A stretch of DNA of 64,000 bases from CAVZBW01 sp963778465 (GTDB lineage: Bacteria > Actinomycetota > Acidimicrobiia > Acidimicrobiales > RAAP-2). The stretch is taken from the NCBI GenBank assembly GCA_963778465.1, contig CAVZUK010000003.1, positions 1,364,001-1,428,000 of the forward strand, written 5' to 3'. Positions 42,580 to 51,379 of this stretch are shown here, in pieces. Below the pieces are notes generated by a model. That model did not search any database. It saw only the letters and a list, made by a program, of their open reading frames with translations, and was not told the DNA's origin. A program made the translations under genes and the position numbers. Each line of letters opens with the position of its first letter. Within the stretch, counting starts at the first letter, position 1.

Positions 42580-43065
42580 GTGAACACCTCGACCACCACC
42601 CAGGACTTCCGCTCGACCAAGACCTTCTCGGCTGCGCCTGACGCCGTGTTCTCTGCGCTGACCGACATCGACGCCCTCACGGCCTGGTGGGTGCCCGCGG
42701 CCGGCGGTGCCCGCACCGGCGACACCCTGCGCTTCCTCATGGGGGAAAGGGAGGTCGTGATGCGGGTCGAGCAGGCCGAGCGGCCGTCGCGGGTCCGCTG
42801 GAGCGTGCTCGTCTGCGAGCCCGAGCCCGATTGGGTCGGGACCTCGATCACCTTCGATCTCGAGCCGGTCGGTGCCGGCGCCGAGCTCCGGTTCCAGCAT
42901 CATGGCCTCACCCCCAGCCTCGAATGCTTCGATACGTGCCACGCCGGGTGGACGCACTACCTCGCCAGCCTCGTCGATCTTGTCGATCAGGGCGCCGGCA
43001 GCCCCCAGTTGCCGGACGACGTCGAGCGCGTCGCGGCTTGGCGTGCCGAGCACGCTGCCCACTGA
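42580..43065 (+). CDS. SRPBCC (AHSA1-like) domain protein
   Basis: The product has 161 residues. It shows the START/Bet v1-like pattern: FRSTKTFSAAPDAVFSALTD, WWVPAAGG, and TSITFDLEPVGAGAELRFQH, ending in a long helix (FDTCHAGWTHYLASLVDLV). Such proteins form a hydrophobic pocket; their ligands are mostly unknown. GTG 42580 has GAAAGGGG upstream. It is the first gene of a three-gene operon with an ArsR regulator and a second SRPBCC protein. Confidence 0.85.
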   Translation: MNTSTTTQDFRSTKTFSAAPDAVFSALTDIDALTAWWVPAAGGARTGDTLRFLMGEREVVMRVEQAERPSRVRWSVLVCEPEPDWVGTSITFDLEPVGAGAELRFQHHGLTPSLECFDTCHAGWTHYLASLVDLVDQGAGSPQLPDDVERVAAWRAEHAAH

Positions 43066-43108
43066 GCGAGCCTGGACGGCTGCCGTCGCGCTCCGCTAGG
43101 AAGCGCCG

Positions 43109-43486
43109 ATGACACCCGAGGCGGAGGAGCCGGCAGCGCCCGTTGGACCCGACGCGGTCCTGCGGGCGCTCGCCGATCCTCACCGGCGTCAGATCCTGCG
43201 GTTGGTCCAGTACACCGAGCTTCCCGCCGGGCAGATCGCCTCCCATTTCGAGTTGACTCAGCAGGCGGTCAGCCAGCATCTGACCGTTCTCAAGCGGGCC
43301 GGGCTGCTGGCCGAGCGCCGGGCCGGCACCCGGCGGCTCTACTCGCTCCGGTCCGAGGCACTCCAGCCGTTGCGCGCCCTGCTCGACGAGTTTTGGCCGG
43401 ACGCCCTTGCCCGTCTCAAGGAGTCCGTCGAGCAAGCCCACCCCCGCACCGACCGACCCCACAGAGGGAGGAGAAGACCGACGTGA
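43109..43486 (+). CDS. ArsR-family transcriptional regulator
   Basis: The product has 125 residues with a winged helix: LADPHRRQILRLVQYTELPA, QIASHFELTQQAVSQHLTVL, KRAGLLAERRAGTRRLYSL. It lacks the metal-binding cysteines of ArsR/SmtB, so it belongs to the metal-independent group that is often paired with SRPBCC/AHSA1 genes. It probably represses its own operon through the TTGTACAA region. Its stop overlaps the next gene's GTG by 4 nt. Confidence 0.93.
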   Translation: MTPEAEEPAAPVGPDAVLRALADPHRRQILRLVQYTELPAGQIASHFELTQQAVSQHLTVLKRAGLLAERRAGTRRLYSLRSEALQPLRALLDEFWPDALARLKESVEQAHPRTDRPHRGRRRPT

Positions 43487-43872
43487 TCAACACCAGTGTC
43501 CGCATCGCCGCACCCCCAGAGGTCGTGTTCCCGTACTTCACGGACCCCGAGTTGATGGTCACGTGGATCGGCGAGCGCGCCGAGCTCGAGGCCCGGCCCG
43601 GCGGCACGTTCGCCCTCGACTTCGTAGGGGTGGCCGCTCGGGGCAACTACGTGGCGGTGGAGCCGCCGAGCCGGGTCGTCTTCACCTGGGGCATCCCCGA
43701 GGACTCGTCGATGCCTCCCGGGAGCAGCACCGTGGAGGTGGTGCTGGTCGCCGAAGGTGACGACACGATCGTGAACCTCACGCACCGCAACCTCCCGGAC
43801 GACCGCGAGCCGTCCCACCGTGAGGGATGGGAGGGCTGCCTTGTCGCGCTCGTCGCCACCGTCGGCCGATGA
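43483..43872 (+). CDS. second SRPBCC (AHSA1-like) domain protein
   Basis: The product has 129 residues. INTSVRIAAPPEVVFPYFTD, MVTWIGERAELEARPGGTF and VFTWGIPEDSSMPPGSSTV show the same fold as the first SRPBCC protein of the operon, but the sequence is clearly different. GTG 43483 overlaps the arsR stop (GTGA) and has GGGAGGAG upstream. It may handle the same ligand as its partner, or act together with it. Confidence 0.87.
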   Translation: MINTSVRIAAPPEVVFPYFTDPELMVTWIGERAELEARPGGTFALDFVGVAARGNYVAVEPPSRVVFTWGIPEDSSMPPGSSTVEVVLVAEGDDTIVNLTHRNLPDDREPSHREGWEGCLVALVATVGR

Positions 43873-43912
43873 CGGCTCGTCGCCCTCCGGGGGTCGGTAG
43901 CCGAGCTGGGCC

Positions 43913-45103
43913 TCAGCCGAGCTCGCTGCCCACCACCGACACGAACGAGACCATCTCGCCGGGGTAGCCGCCGAGGTTGTGCACCAGCGCCAGCTTCCGA
44001 TCGGAGTGCAGTTGGCGCTCCGGGGTCGCTTCGCCACGCAGCTGCAGCCAGCACTCGTAGTGCATGCGCAGGCCCGAGGCGCCCACCGGGTGGCCGAAGC
44101 TCTTGAGCCCGCCGTCGGGATTGACCGGCAGCTCGCCGTCGAGCGCGAACGTGCCGGCGAGCTCCTCCTTCCACGCCGTGCCCCGCGCCGCGAATCCGAG
44201 GTCTTCCATCAGGACGAGCTCGGTCGGCGTGAAGCAGTCGTGCACCTCGGCCAGCAGGAGCTCGTGGCGAGGGTCGGTGATGCCGGACTGCTGGTAGGCG
44301 TCCTTGGCGGCCGCCTCGCACTCGGGGAAGTGCGTGTAGTCGAAGTCGGGATCGATGAGCCCGGACCCGCTGCCCGCCGCGAAGGAGAGGGCCTTCAGGA
44401 AGATGGGCTTGTCCGTGTAGCGGGTCGCGTCTTCGGCCCGGACCACGATGGCCGCCGCTGCTCCGTCGGCCACGCCGGCGCAGTCGAAGACCCCGAGGCG
44501 CCCGGCCACTCTCGGCGAGGCGCAGATCGCCTCCTTGGACATCTCGCGCTGGAACTGCGCCTTGGGGTTGCGTGCCCCGTTGTAGTGGTTCTTGGCCGAG
44601 ATGGTGGCGAGCACGTCCGCCATCTGCTCCTCGGGCACGCCGTACTTGGCGCAGTACGCGGGCGCCACCATGGAGAACATCGCTGCCGCGGTGAGCGTGC
44701 GGGCGGTCCCGTCGCCTGGCGGGCCTGCCGCGTTGAGGCCCTGGTACCCGGCGTCCTTGACCTTCTCCGCGCCGACCGCCATGGCCACGTCGTAGGCGCC
44801 GGACGCGACCGCGTAGGCAGCCGCGCGCAACGCCTCCGAGCCCGTCGTGCAGTAGTTCTCCACCCTCGTGACGGGCTTGCCCTGGAGCTGGAGGGGACGG
44901 GCGAGCGTGATCCCGCTCATGCCGCTCGTCGCGGTGCCCAGCCAGTAGGCGTCGACGTCGTCCTTCCCGATCCCCGCGGCGCCGAAGGCCTCCTCGCTCG
45001 CGCCGATGATCAGGTCGTCGAGGCTGCGGTCCCAGTGCTCGGCGAACTTGGTGCAGCCCATGCCCACGATGGCCACCCGGTCGCGAATCCCGTGCGATCC
45101 CAT
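43913..45103 (-). CDS. thiolase-like protein (SCP-x/Ltp2 type)
   Basis: The product has 396 residues. It has a thiolase fold with Cys85 in VENYCTTGSEALR and His in SFGHPVGASG. The C-terminal thiolase Cys motif is replaced by HNLGG, as in Ltp2-like retro-aldolases of steroid side-chain breakdown. Such enzymes need a DUF35 partner; the gene directly upstream encodes a DUF35 fusion. ATG 45103 shares one base with the upstream stop (TGATG), with AAAGGAG before it, so the pair is translated together. Thiolase activity is possible but less likely. Confidence 0.85.
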   Translation of the reverse strand: MGSHGIRDRVAIVGMGCTKFAEHWDRSLDDLIIGASEEAFGAAGIGKDDVDAYWLGTATSGMSGITLARPLQLQGKPVTRVENYCTTGSEALRAAAYAVASGAYDVAMAVGAEKVKDAGYQGLNAAGPPGDGTARTLTAAAMFSMVAPAYCAKYGVPEEQMADVLATISAKNHYNGARNPKAQFQREMSKEAICASPRVAGRLGVFDCAGVADGAAAAIVVRAEDATRYTDKPIFLKALSFAAGSGSGLIDPDFDYTHFPECEAAAKDAYQQSGITDPRHELLLAEVHDCFTPTELVLMEDLGFAARGTAWKEELAGTFALDGELPVNPDGGLKSFGHPVGASGLRMHYECWLQLRGEATPERQLHSDRKLALVHNLGGYPGEMVSFVSVVGSELG

Positions 45104-46596
45104 CAATGGCTCCTTTCACCCGGTGCGCCGCCCGTCTCGCTCGATCCCTCGTCGGGAGCGATCGAAGGGACCGGGCGGCCCTTCCAGAAGTAGTCGTGGA
45201 TGTCGTCGGCCGAGTAGAGCCGGCGAAACGTCATCTCGATCTCGTCGCCGATGGCCAGCGCCTCGGCATCCACGTCGGTCAGCTCGAGCGGGAAGCGACC
45301 CCCGCCCTCGAAGTCGACGACGGCAAAGACCACCGGAGGACTCGGCGAGTAGGCGAGCCGGTCCACGGTGTAGGTGACGACCCTGCCCGGCACGTCGGCC
45401 ATCGGGGCCGGGTCCATCTCGTCGAGCGCACCGCCCTTCATGGAGATCCGTGAGGGGGGGAGATGGACGGCGCCGCTGCTGCGGTCGCGTGATCCGACGA
45501 ACCCGAACTTCCAGTGCTCCGAGCGCCACGCCGCGGGGGAGGACACACGCTGAGGTTCTGGCCGGCGAGGCGGCTCCGGGGTCAACATCCCTCGCCACGA
45601 AAGGAACTTGGCGTAGGTGACGTCCGACGCGGCCCGGATCTGTGCGGCGACCGGACGGAAGGGGGCCCACGATGCCAGCGCCTCCGTCGTCCGGAAGAAG
45701 AGGACATCCGCGCCGTCGGCCAGGTGGACCAGCGCGAGCACGCGTCCCGGCGACCGGTCGCCTGCGGCCAGGGCCAGCGCCTCGGTCTCGAGCATCGAGG
45801 CCAGCACGAGGCCCGGATGGGCCGCGCCGGTCTGCCCGACGGACCGACTGAGGTCGTCGACGATGGCGTCCTTGGCCACGCCGAGCTTGCCCGACACCGA
45901 GCGGACCGCTCGGGCGTGCATGCCGCAGACGGCGACCGCGCCGACGTCCTCGGTGCCGATCCCCACCTCCTTGGTGGCCCGGTCCCACGCCTCACGTCCG
46001 AGGGCGGCATAGCGGGTCTCGCCGAAGCGCTCCTCCCAGACCTTGGATCGTCGTTCGCCCGGGCGGCGCCACCGCTCGACCATCTCGCCCGTGACGGACG
46101 CCCCGCCCAGGTACTCCGCCAGGACCGAACGGCCCTCGCTGGCGCCACCGACGAGAAGGGCAGCCGCGCCGTCGCCGCCGCCCGACTCGTCGCCGCTCGT
46201 CGGCAGGCCGTCCCGGAGGTCCGCGCTGACGACGAGGGTGGTGGCCCGTCCCTGGAGTGCCGCAAGGAGGGCGCCGGTCGAGGAACGCAGGGCGCCGCCG
46301 AAGTCGAAGGCCGGAACCTCGCTCGCCATGCCGAGGGCGGCGTGGATCGCCGTGGCGTTGGTCTTGTCCAGGTAGGTCGGCGACGTGGTGCTGAACCACA
46401 GCGCGTCGGGCGCAGCCGAGGTCGCGCCCTTCAGCGCGAGCCGGGCCGCCTCGACCCCCATCGTGGTGGCGTCCTCGTCGTGGGAGGCGACCGAGCGGGT
46501 GCCCGGACCCCCACCCCCTCCCATGAACGCGGCGATCTCGGATCGTTGGAGGCGCCAGTAGGGGACATAGCCGGCGGCGCTCAGAATGCCTGTCAC
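45103..46596 (-). CDS. HMG-CoA synthase-like protein fused to a DUF35 OB domain
   Basis: The product has 497 residues. Residues 1-330 have the ketoacyl/HMG-CoA synthase fold, but the active-site Cys position reads FGGALRSSTGALLA, without Cys. Residues 350-480 form an OB-fold DUF35 domain (VVTYTVDRLAYSPSPPVVFA, VEMTFRR-type end, DDIHDYFWK). The rubredoxin-like zinc knuckle that normally precedes the OB fold reads SRDRSSGAVHLPPSRIS, so all four Cys are gone. Both parts seem to have lost their chemistry, and a role as structural or CoA-binding partner of the thiolase is inferred. Confidence 0.82.
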   Translation of the reverse strand: MTGILSAAGYVPYWRLQRSEIAAFMGGGGGPGTRSVASHDEDATTMGVEAARLALKGATSAAPDALWFSTTSPTYLDKTNATAIHAALGMASEVPAFDFGGALRSSTGALLAALQGRATTLVVSADLRDGLPTSGDESGGGDGAAALLVGGASEGRSVLAEYLGGASVTGEMVERWRRPGERRSKVWEERFGETRYAALGREAWDRATKEVGIGTEDVGAVAVCGMHARAVRSVSGKLGVAKDAIVDDLSRSVGQTGAAHPGLVLASMLETEALALAAGDRSPGRVLALVHLADGADVLFFRTTEALASWAPFRPVAAQIRAASDVTYAKFLSWRGMLTPEPPRRPEPQRVSSPAAWRSEHWKFGFVGSRDRSSGAVHLPPSRISMKGGALDEMDPAPMADVPGRVVTYTVDRLAYSPSPPVVFAVVDFEGGGRFPLELTDVDAEALAIGDEIEMTFRRLYSADDIHDYFWKGRPVPSIAPDEGSSETGGAPGERSH

Positions 46597-46771
46597 GTGG
46601 GTGATGGTACTCGTGGCCCCTTTCGGGTCCTGCGGGCGTGGAGCGCCGGACCTCTCGACCTTCGCGCACCGGAAGCGAGCCCCTCGGGGAGTCCGGCCTA
46701 TGATACCTGCCGACCTGACGGAGCGTCAGCTCCCAGGGCAGCAGACCACCAGCTCGAAGGAGGGGCACCAC

Positions 46772-47953
46772 ATGGACTTCGAGTTCTCCCCGGAGCAGCG
46801 GGCCTTTGTCGACGAGGTCGAGCAGTTTCTCGATGACAACGAGGACCCGGAGGTCTTCGACGTCACGCGGGAGAACATGGCCCAGATCGTGGACACGCCC
46901 AAGCGTCGCCAATTCATGCGAAAGGTCGGCGACCGCGGCTGGCTCGGCATCACCTGGCCCAAGCAGTACGGGGGCCAGGAGGGCGACGGCGTCTACGAGT
47001 ACCTGCTCAACGAGGCCCTCGCCGCTCGCGGCGGGCCGCAGATCGGCAAGGGCGTGGGCATCATCGGCAAGACCCTGATCCGGCACGGTTCCGACAAGCT
47101 CAAGGCCGAGTTCCTGCCGAAGATCCTGCGCAACGAGGTCGAGTTCGCGGTGGGCTACTCCGAGCCCAACGCCGGCTCGGATGCCGCCTCCATGCAGCTC
47201 AAGGCCACCAAGGACGGCGACGGCTGGCGCCTGAACGGCCAGAAGACGTGGACCACCTCGGCGCACTTCGCCGAGTGGTACTGGATGGGTGCCCGGACCG
47301 ATCCGGAGGCCCCCAAGCACGCTGGCATCACGCTCTTCCTCGTCCCACTGGACGACCCGGGCATCACGATCAAGCCCATCTGGACCATGGGCGACGAGCG
47401 GACCAACGAGGTCTACCTCGACGACGTCTGGGTGTCCGACGACTACGTGGTGGGCGAGCTCAACCACGGGTTCCAGTACATCTCGGAGGCGCTCGACCTG
47501 GAGCGCTTCACGATGTTCACGTTCTCGCCCATCGAGCAGCGACTCGAGCTCCTGGAGGAGTACGTGCGCACGACGGTGCGCGACGGCGCCCCGCTCAAGG
47601 ACGATCCGGTGATCCGCCAGCGGATCGCGCAGCTGGCCACCCAGGCCGAGGTGGCCCGCGTGATCGGCCTGCGCTTCGTCTACGAGTCCTCCCGGGGAGG
47701 GGCGGCGCCGACGGCGTGGGCGTCGGAGTACAAGCTCTACGCCACCGAGCTCTCCAAGCGCCTGGCCGACGCCTCGATGGACATCGCCGGGCCGGGGACC
47801 CAGCTGCGGGTCAAGACCGAGCAGGCCCCGATGGCCGGCCGCGCCGAGTCGACGTACCGCTACACCGTCATCGACACCATCGGCGGCGGGGCCTCGGAGA
47901 TCCAAAAGAACATCATCGCCCGCCGCAAGCTCGGGCTCCCCAAGAACTTCTGA
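46772..47953 (+). CDS. acyl-CoA dehydrogenase (FadE-type, subunit 1)
   Basis: The product has 393 residues. It has the ACAD layout: helical N-domain, YSEPNAGSDAASMQLKATKD and NGQKTWTTSAH in the beta domain (FAD and substrate contacts), and a C-terminal end GGGASEIQKNIIARRKLGLP. It removes two hydrogens from an acyl-CoA and passes electrons to ETF. ATG 46772 has GAAGGAGGGG upstream. It leads a tight five-gene run that ends in a second, different ACAD, which suggests a heteromeric FadE pair. Confidence 0.93.
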   Translation: MDFEFSPEQRAFVDEVEQFLDDNEDPEVFDVTRENMAQIVDTPKRRQFMRKVGDRGWLGITWPKQYGGQEGDGVYEYLLNEALAARGGPQIGKGVGIIGKTLIRHGSDKLKAEFLPKILRNEVEFAVGYSEPNAGSDAASMQLKATKDGDGWRLNGQKTWTTSAHFAEWYWMGARTDPEAPKHAGITLFLVPLDDPGITIKPIWTMGDERTNEVYLDDVWVSDDYVVGELNHGFQYISEALDLERFTMFTFSPIEQRLELLEEYVRTTVRDGAPLKDDPVIRQRIAQLATQAEVARVIGLRFVYESSRGGAAPTAWASEYKLYATELSKRLADASMDIAGPGTQLRVKTEQAPMAGRAESTYRYTVIDTIGGGASEIQKNIIARRKLGLPKNF

Positions 47954-47957
47954 TCGG

Positions 47958-49139
47958 GTGCCGGACGCACCGTCTCGTCCCGGGCCCCTTGCAGGGGTCA
48001 CCGTGCTCGACCTCTCGAGCGTGGGTCCCGCGTCGCGCTGCACGCGCGTCCTTGCCGACTACGGGGCGGAGGTGGTGAAAGTGGGTCCGGTGCCCTCCCG
48101 GGAGGGGGCCCTCGTCGAGCCGCCGTTCTTCTCGTACAGCGCGCTGCGGGGGATGCGGCGGGTGCAGGTCGACCTGAAGTCGGACGGGGGCCGGCGCGCC
48201 TTCGTCGCCCTCGCCGCGTGGGCGGACGTGCTCGTCGAGAGTTTCCGACCCGGGGTCATGGAGCGGCTCGGCCTCGGCTACGAGCGTCTCGCGGCAGAGA
48301 ATCCCGGCCTCGTCTACTGCTCCACCACGGGCTTCGGGCAGGAGGGGCCGCGCTCGGGCTGGGCGGGCCACGACCTCGACTACCTCGCCATCGGCGGCTT
48401 CCTCGCGGCGACCGGTCCCGCAGCCGACGGCGGACCGCCGGTGCCCGGCGCCACGTTGGCCGACTCTGCCGCGGGCGGTCTGCAGGCGGCGCTCGCCGTC
48501 TCCGCCGCGCTCGTCGAGCGCGCCCGCAACGGCCGCGGGCGCCACCTCGACGTTGCCGTGGCCGACGGCGTCCTGTGGCTCATGTCCCTCGCCATCGACG
48601 AGCACCTGGCCACCGGCTCGAGCCCGGGTCCGGGGCACGACGTGCTGACGGGGCGCTACGCCTGCTACGACACCTACCCGGCCGGCGACGGGCGGTGGCT
48701 GGCCGTGGCGGCGATCGAGGGCAAGTTCTTCGCCAACCTGTGTCGCGCGCTCGGATGCCCGCAGTGGGCGTCCCACCAGTACGACGACGGGGTGCAAGAG
48801 GAGATCCGCAAGGAGTTCCGGGCGGCCTTCGCCGCGAGGCCACGAGACGAGTGGGTCGAGATGCTCGGCCCCGCCGACACCTGCGTCGCACCCGTGCAGG
48901 AGGTGCGGGAGGTCGCGGCGGACCCGGGATTCGCGGCGCGCCACGTCGTGGTCGAGGCCCGGCACCCGACCCACGGTGCCCTGCGGCAGCTGGGGCCCGT
49001 GCTCGCCGGGGCGGCGCCGCTCGAGGAGCCGGTGGACCTGCCCGATCCCCGGGTCACCGACACGGTCGAGCTCCTCGAGGCGGCGGGCGTTGATCGTGCC
49101 CTGGTAGACGAATGGAGCCGAGAGGGGGTGGTGGCATGA
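47958..49139 (+). CDS. CaiB/BaiF family protein, alpha-methylacyl-CoA racemase-like
   Basis: The product has 393 residues. It is a class III CoA-transferase fold, but WAGHDLDYLAIGG (His138, Asp139) and LADSAAGG (Asp169) match the His/Asp acid-base pair of alpha-methylacyl-CoA racemases. Racemases convert 2R- to 2S-methyl acyl-CoA so that acyl-CoA dehydrogenases can act. That fits the neighbouring FadE genes. A transferase role cannot be excluded. GTG 47958 lies 4 nt after the first FadE stop; its own stop overlaps the next ATG. Confidence 0.83.
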   Translation: MPDAPSRPGPLAGVTVLDLSSVGPASRCTRVLADYGAEVVKVGPVPSREGALVEPPFFSYSALRGMRRVQVDLKSDGGRRAFVALAAWADVLVESFRPGVMERLGLGYERLAAENPGLVYCSTTGFGQEGPRSGWAGHDLDYLAIGGFLAATGPAADGGPPVPGATLADSAAGGLQAALAVSAALVERARNGRGRHLDVAVADGVLWLMSLAIDEHLATGSSPGPGHDVLTGRYACYDTYPAGDGRWLAVAAIEGKFFANLCRALGCPQWASHQYDDGVQEEIRKEFRAAFAARPRDEWVEMLGPADTCVAPVQEVREVAADPGFAARHVVVEARHPTHGALRQLGPVLAGAAPLEEPVDLPDPRVTDTVELLEAAGVDRALVDEWSREGVVA

Positions 49140-49669
49140 GCACGGGAGCAGCAGGTCCGGCACTCGATCCCGACCAGCGGGTGGCGGAGCTCATCGGTGT
49201 CGAGCAGTACCACGAGGAGGGCGAGTTCCCCGTCGAGCGCGGTTACGTCTGGACGACGTGCTCGTCGGTGGAGAACGGCAACCCGCTGTACTGGGACGAC
49301 CAGGCCGCGGAGGAGATCACCGGCGGCCCGGTGGCCCCACCCACGATGCTGTCGGTCTGGTTCCGGCCGCACCACTGGGCCCCCGGGCGCACCGAGGCGG
49401 CCCTCCCGCTCCGGGTCCACTTCGACCTGAAGGAGCTCTTCGGCCTCCCTGAGGCGATCATGACGGACAACACGATCGTCTTCTACGAGCCCGTCCGGCC
49501 GGGCGACCGGCTGCGGACGCACCAGGTGCTGCGATCGGTCAGTGGGGACAAGACGACCAAGCTCGGCACCGGGCGCTTCTGGGAGATCGAGGTCGTCTAC
49601 CACAACCAGCGAGACGAGCTGGTGGGGATCGAGTCCTACACCGGCTTCGGCTATCGGAGGGAACCGTGA
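49136..49669 (+). CDS. MaoC-like dehydratase, N-terminal (FAS1-type) subunit
   Basis: The product has 177 residues. It reads as a hot-dog domain: FPVERGYVWTTCSSVENGNP, GGPVAPPTMLSVWFRPHHW, VFYEPVRPGDRL and WEIEVVYHNQRDELV. This is the N-terminal dehydratase type that usually lacks the catalytic Asp/His and pairs with an active MaoC protein. The next gene encodes such a partner. ATG 49136 overlaps the upstream stop (ATGA), and its own stop overlaps the next start. Confidence 0.87.
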   Translation: MSTGAAGPALDPDQRVAELIGVEQYHEEGEFPVERGYVWTTCSSVENGNPLYWDDQAAEEITGGPVAPPTMLSVWFRPHHWAPGRTEAALPLRVHFDLKELFGLPEAIMTDNTIVFYEPVRPGDRLRTHQVLRSVSGDKTTKLGTGRFWEIEVVYHNQRDELVGIESYTGFGYRREP

Positions 49670-50142
49670 AGCCGAGACTGCTCCACGACGAGGTGAGCGA
49701 GGGTCAGTCGCTGCCCGACCTCTCCTATCCGGTCACCGCGACCACGGTCGTGCTCGGCGCGCTGGCCTCCCGGGACTGGCGGCCGATGCACCACGACAAG
49801 GACTTCGCCGTCCATCGCAACGGCACCCGCGACATCTTCTTGAACACGCCGAACCAAGCGGCGTGGTTCGAGCGCTTCCTGACCGACTGGACCGGTCCGC
49901 ACGGCCGCCTCGGTCGCATGACCTTCCGGATGCGGGGCTCCGTGTTCCCCGGCGACACGATGGTCCTGAGCGCGACCGTGACCGGAACGCCTGTCGACGA
50001 GGCGGGTTGTGGCTGGGCGGAGGTCGACGTGGACCTGTCGGTGGAGGGGGACGTCAAGACCAGCTGCCGTGCTCGCGTGGCGCTGCCGCGAACCCCCGAC
50101 GACAACCCCTGGGACCGGAGGGGCGAGCAGTGGATACCGTGA
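49666..50142 (+). CDS. MaoC-like enoyl-CoA hydratase subunit
   Basis: The product has 158 residues. The hydratase-2 motif is present as SRDWRPMHHDKDFA (Asp37 and His42 or His43). It would add water to a 2-enoyl-CoA. The preceding inactive-type MaoC protein suggests a heteromeric hydratase like the ChsH1/ChsH2 pair of steroid catabolism, but here without a DUF35 tail. GTG 49666 overlaps the previous stop by 4 nt. Confidence 0.88.
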   Translation: MKPRLLHDEVSEGQSLPDLSYPVTATTVVLGALASRDWRPMHHDKDFAVHRNGTRDIFLNTPNQAAWFERFLTDWTGPHGRLGRMTFRMRGSVFPGDTMVLSATVTGTPVDEAGCGWAEVDVDLSVEGDVKTSCRARVALPRTPDDNPWDRRGEQWIP

Positions 50143-50213
50143 CCCGGCCCCCGGACGGCGGCAAGTCTGTGCCCCGCCGCCCGTGGCGGCGGCAAGATTG
50201 TGAGGTGACCTGA

Positions 50214-51356
50214 GTGTTGGATCTGGAGTTCACCGCAGAGCAGGAGATGCTCCGCAGCGCGGTGCGTGATCTGCTCGAGGACCACTGCGGGGCCGACGTC
50301 GTCCGGCAGATGGAAGACGACCCCAACGGGTTCCCGCCGGAGCTGTGGCGCCGGCTGGCAGACATGGACATGGTCGGCCTCCTCGTCCCGGAGCGCAACG
50401 GCGGCTCGGGGATGTCGCTCCTCGAGGGTGTCGTCCTCTACGAGGAGCTCGGGCGTGCACTGGCCCCCGTTCCCCACTTCGTGAGCTCGGTGATGGCGGC
50501 CGGCGCGTTGAGCCTGGCCGGCAGCGAGGCGCAGCAGGACGAGTGGCTACCGGGCATCGCCTCGGGGGAGAGGATCGTCACCACGGCGTGGATCGAGCCG
50601 GAGAGCGGCTTCGGCCCGGCCGGCGTCCAGTTGGGCGCGGAGGACGACGGATCCGACTTCGTGCTGCGGGGCACCAAGTGGCACGTGCCGTTCGCGAAGG
50701 CCGCGCAGGCGATGGTCGTCCTGGCCCGCACCGAAGCCGGTCGCGGGCCCGAGGGCGTGGATCTCTTCGTGGTGCCGACCGACGCTCCCGGTGTCGGCTT
50801 GGCGCAACAGCTGACCATCGCCTCGGACACGCAGTACCAGGTCACCTTCGACGGCGTCCGGGTGCCGGCGACCGCACGTCTCGGCGCCGCCGCGGGCTGG
50901 GCCACCTGGGACACGCTCATGCACGACGGCATCGTCCTCCTCGCGGCGCAGGCCATCGGCGGTGCCCGGCGCGCTCTCGAGCTCACCAACCAGTACGCGA
51001 AGGACCGTCGCCAATTCGACAAGCCGCTGGGCGCATTCCAGGCCATCGGCCACTACCTGGCGGACGCGGTGACGAGGGTCGACGGGGGCGAGCAGCTGGT
51101 TCACGAGGCGGCCTGGGCCCGGGCCAGCGGCCGGCCCATCGACCGACTGGCACCCATGGCCAAGCTCTACGCCTGCCAGACCTTCCGGGACCTGACGGCC
51201 ATGGCCCAGCAGGTCTTCGGCGGCATCGGCTTCACGCTCGAGTTCGACATCCAGCTCTACTTCCGGAGGGCCAAGGCGCTCCAGCTCTCGTGGTGGGACG
51301 GGCGCTACCTCGAGGAGCTGGTGGCCTCGGCGGTGCTGGAGGGCGTGCCGGCCTGA
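50214..51356 (+). CDS. acyl-CoA dehydrogenase (FadE-type, subunit 2)
   Basis: The product has 380 residues. LDLEFTAEQEMLRSAVRDLL opens the N-domain. The central beta domain is more diverged than in the first FadE (TAWIEPESGFGPAGVQLGAE). The C-domain has QYAKDRRQFDKPLGAFQAIG and VFGGIGFTLEFDIQLYFRRA. The differences from the first FadE of the operon fit an alpha2beta2 enzyme in which one subunit supplies the catalytic base and the other part of the FAD site. GTG 50214 follows a 71-bp gap after the hydratase gene. Confidence 0.92.
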   Translation: MLDLEFTAEQEMLRSAVRDLLEDHCGADVVRQMEDDPNGFPPELWRRLADMDMVGLLVPERNGGSGMSLLEGVVLYEELGRALAPVPHFVSSVMAAGALSLAGSEAQQDEWLPGIASGERIVTTAWIEPESGFGPAGVQLGAEDDGSDFVLRGTKWHVPFAKAAQAMVVLARTEAGRGPEGVDLFVVPTDAPGVGLAQQLTIASDTQYQVTFDGVRVPATARLGAAAGWATWDTLMHDGIVLLAAQAIGGARRALELTNQYAKDRRQFDKPLGAFQAIGHYLADAVTRVDGGEQLVHEAAWARASGRPIDRLAPMAKLYACQTFRDLTAMAQQVFGGIGFTLEFDIQLYFRRAKALQLSWWDGRYLEELVASAVLEGVPA

Positions 51357-51379
51357 GTCCCGTGCGGGGCTGAATCCCT

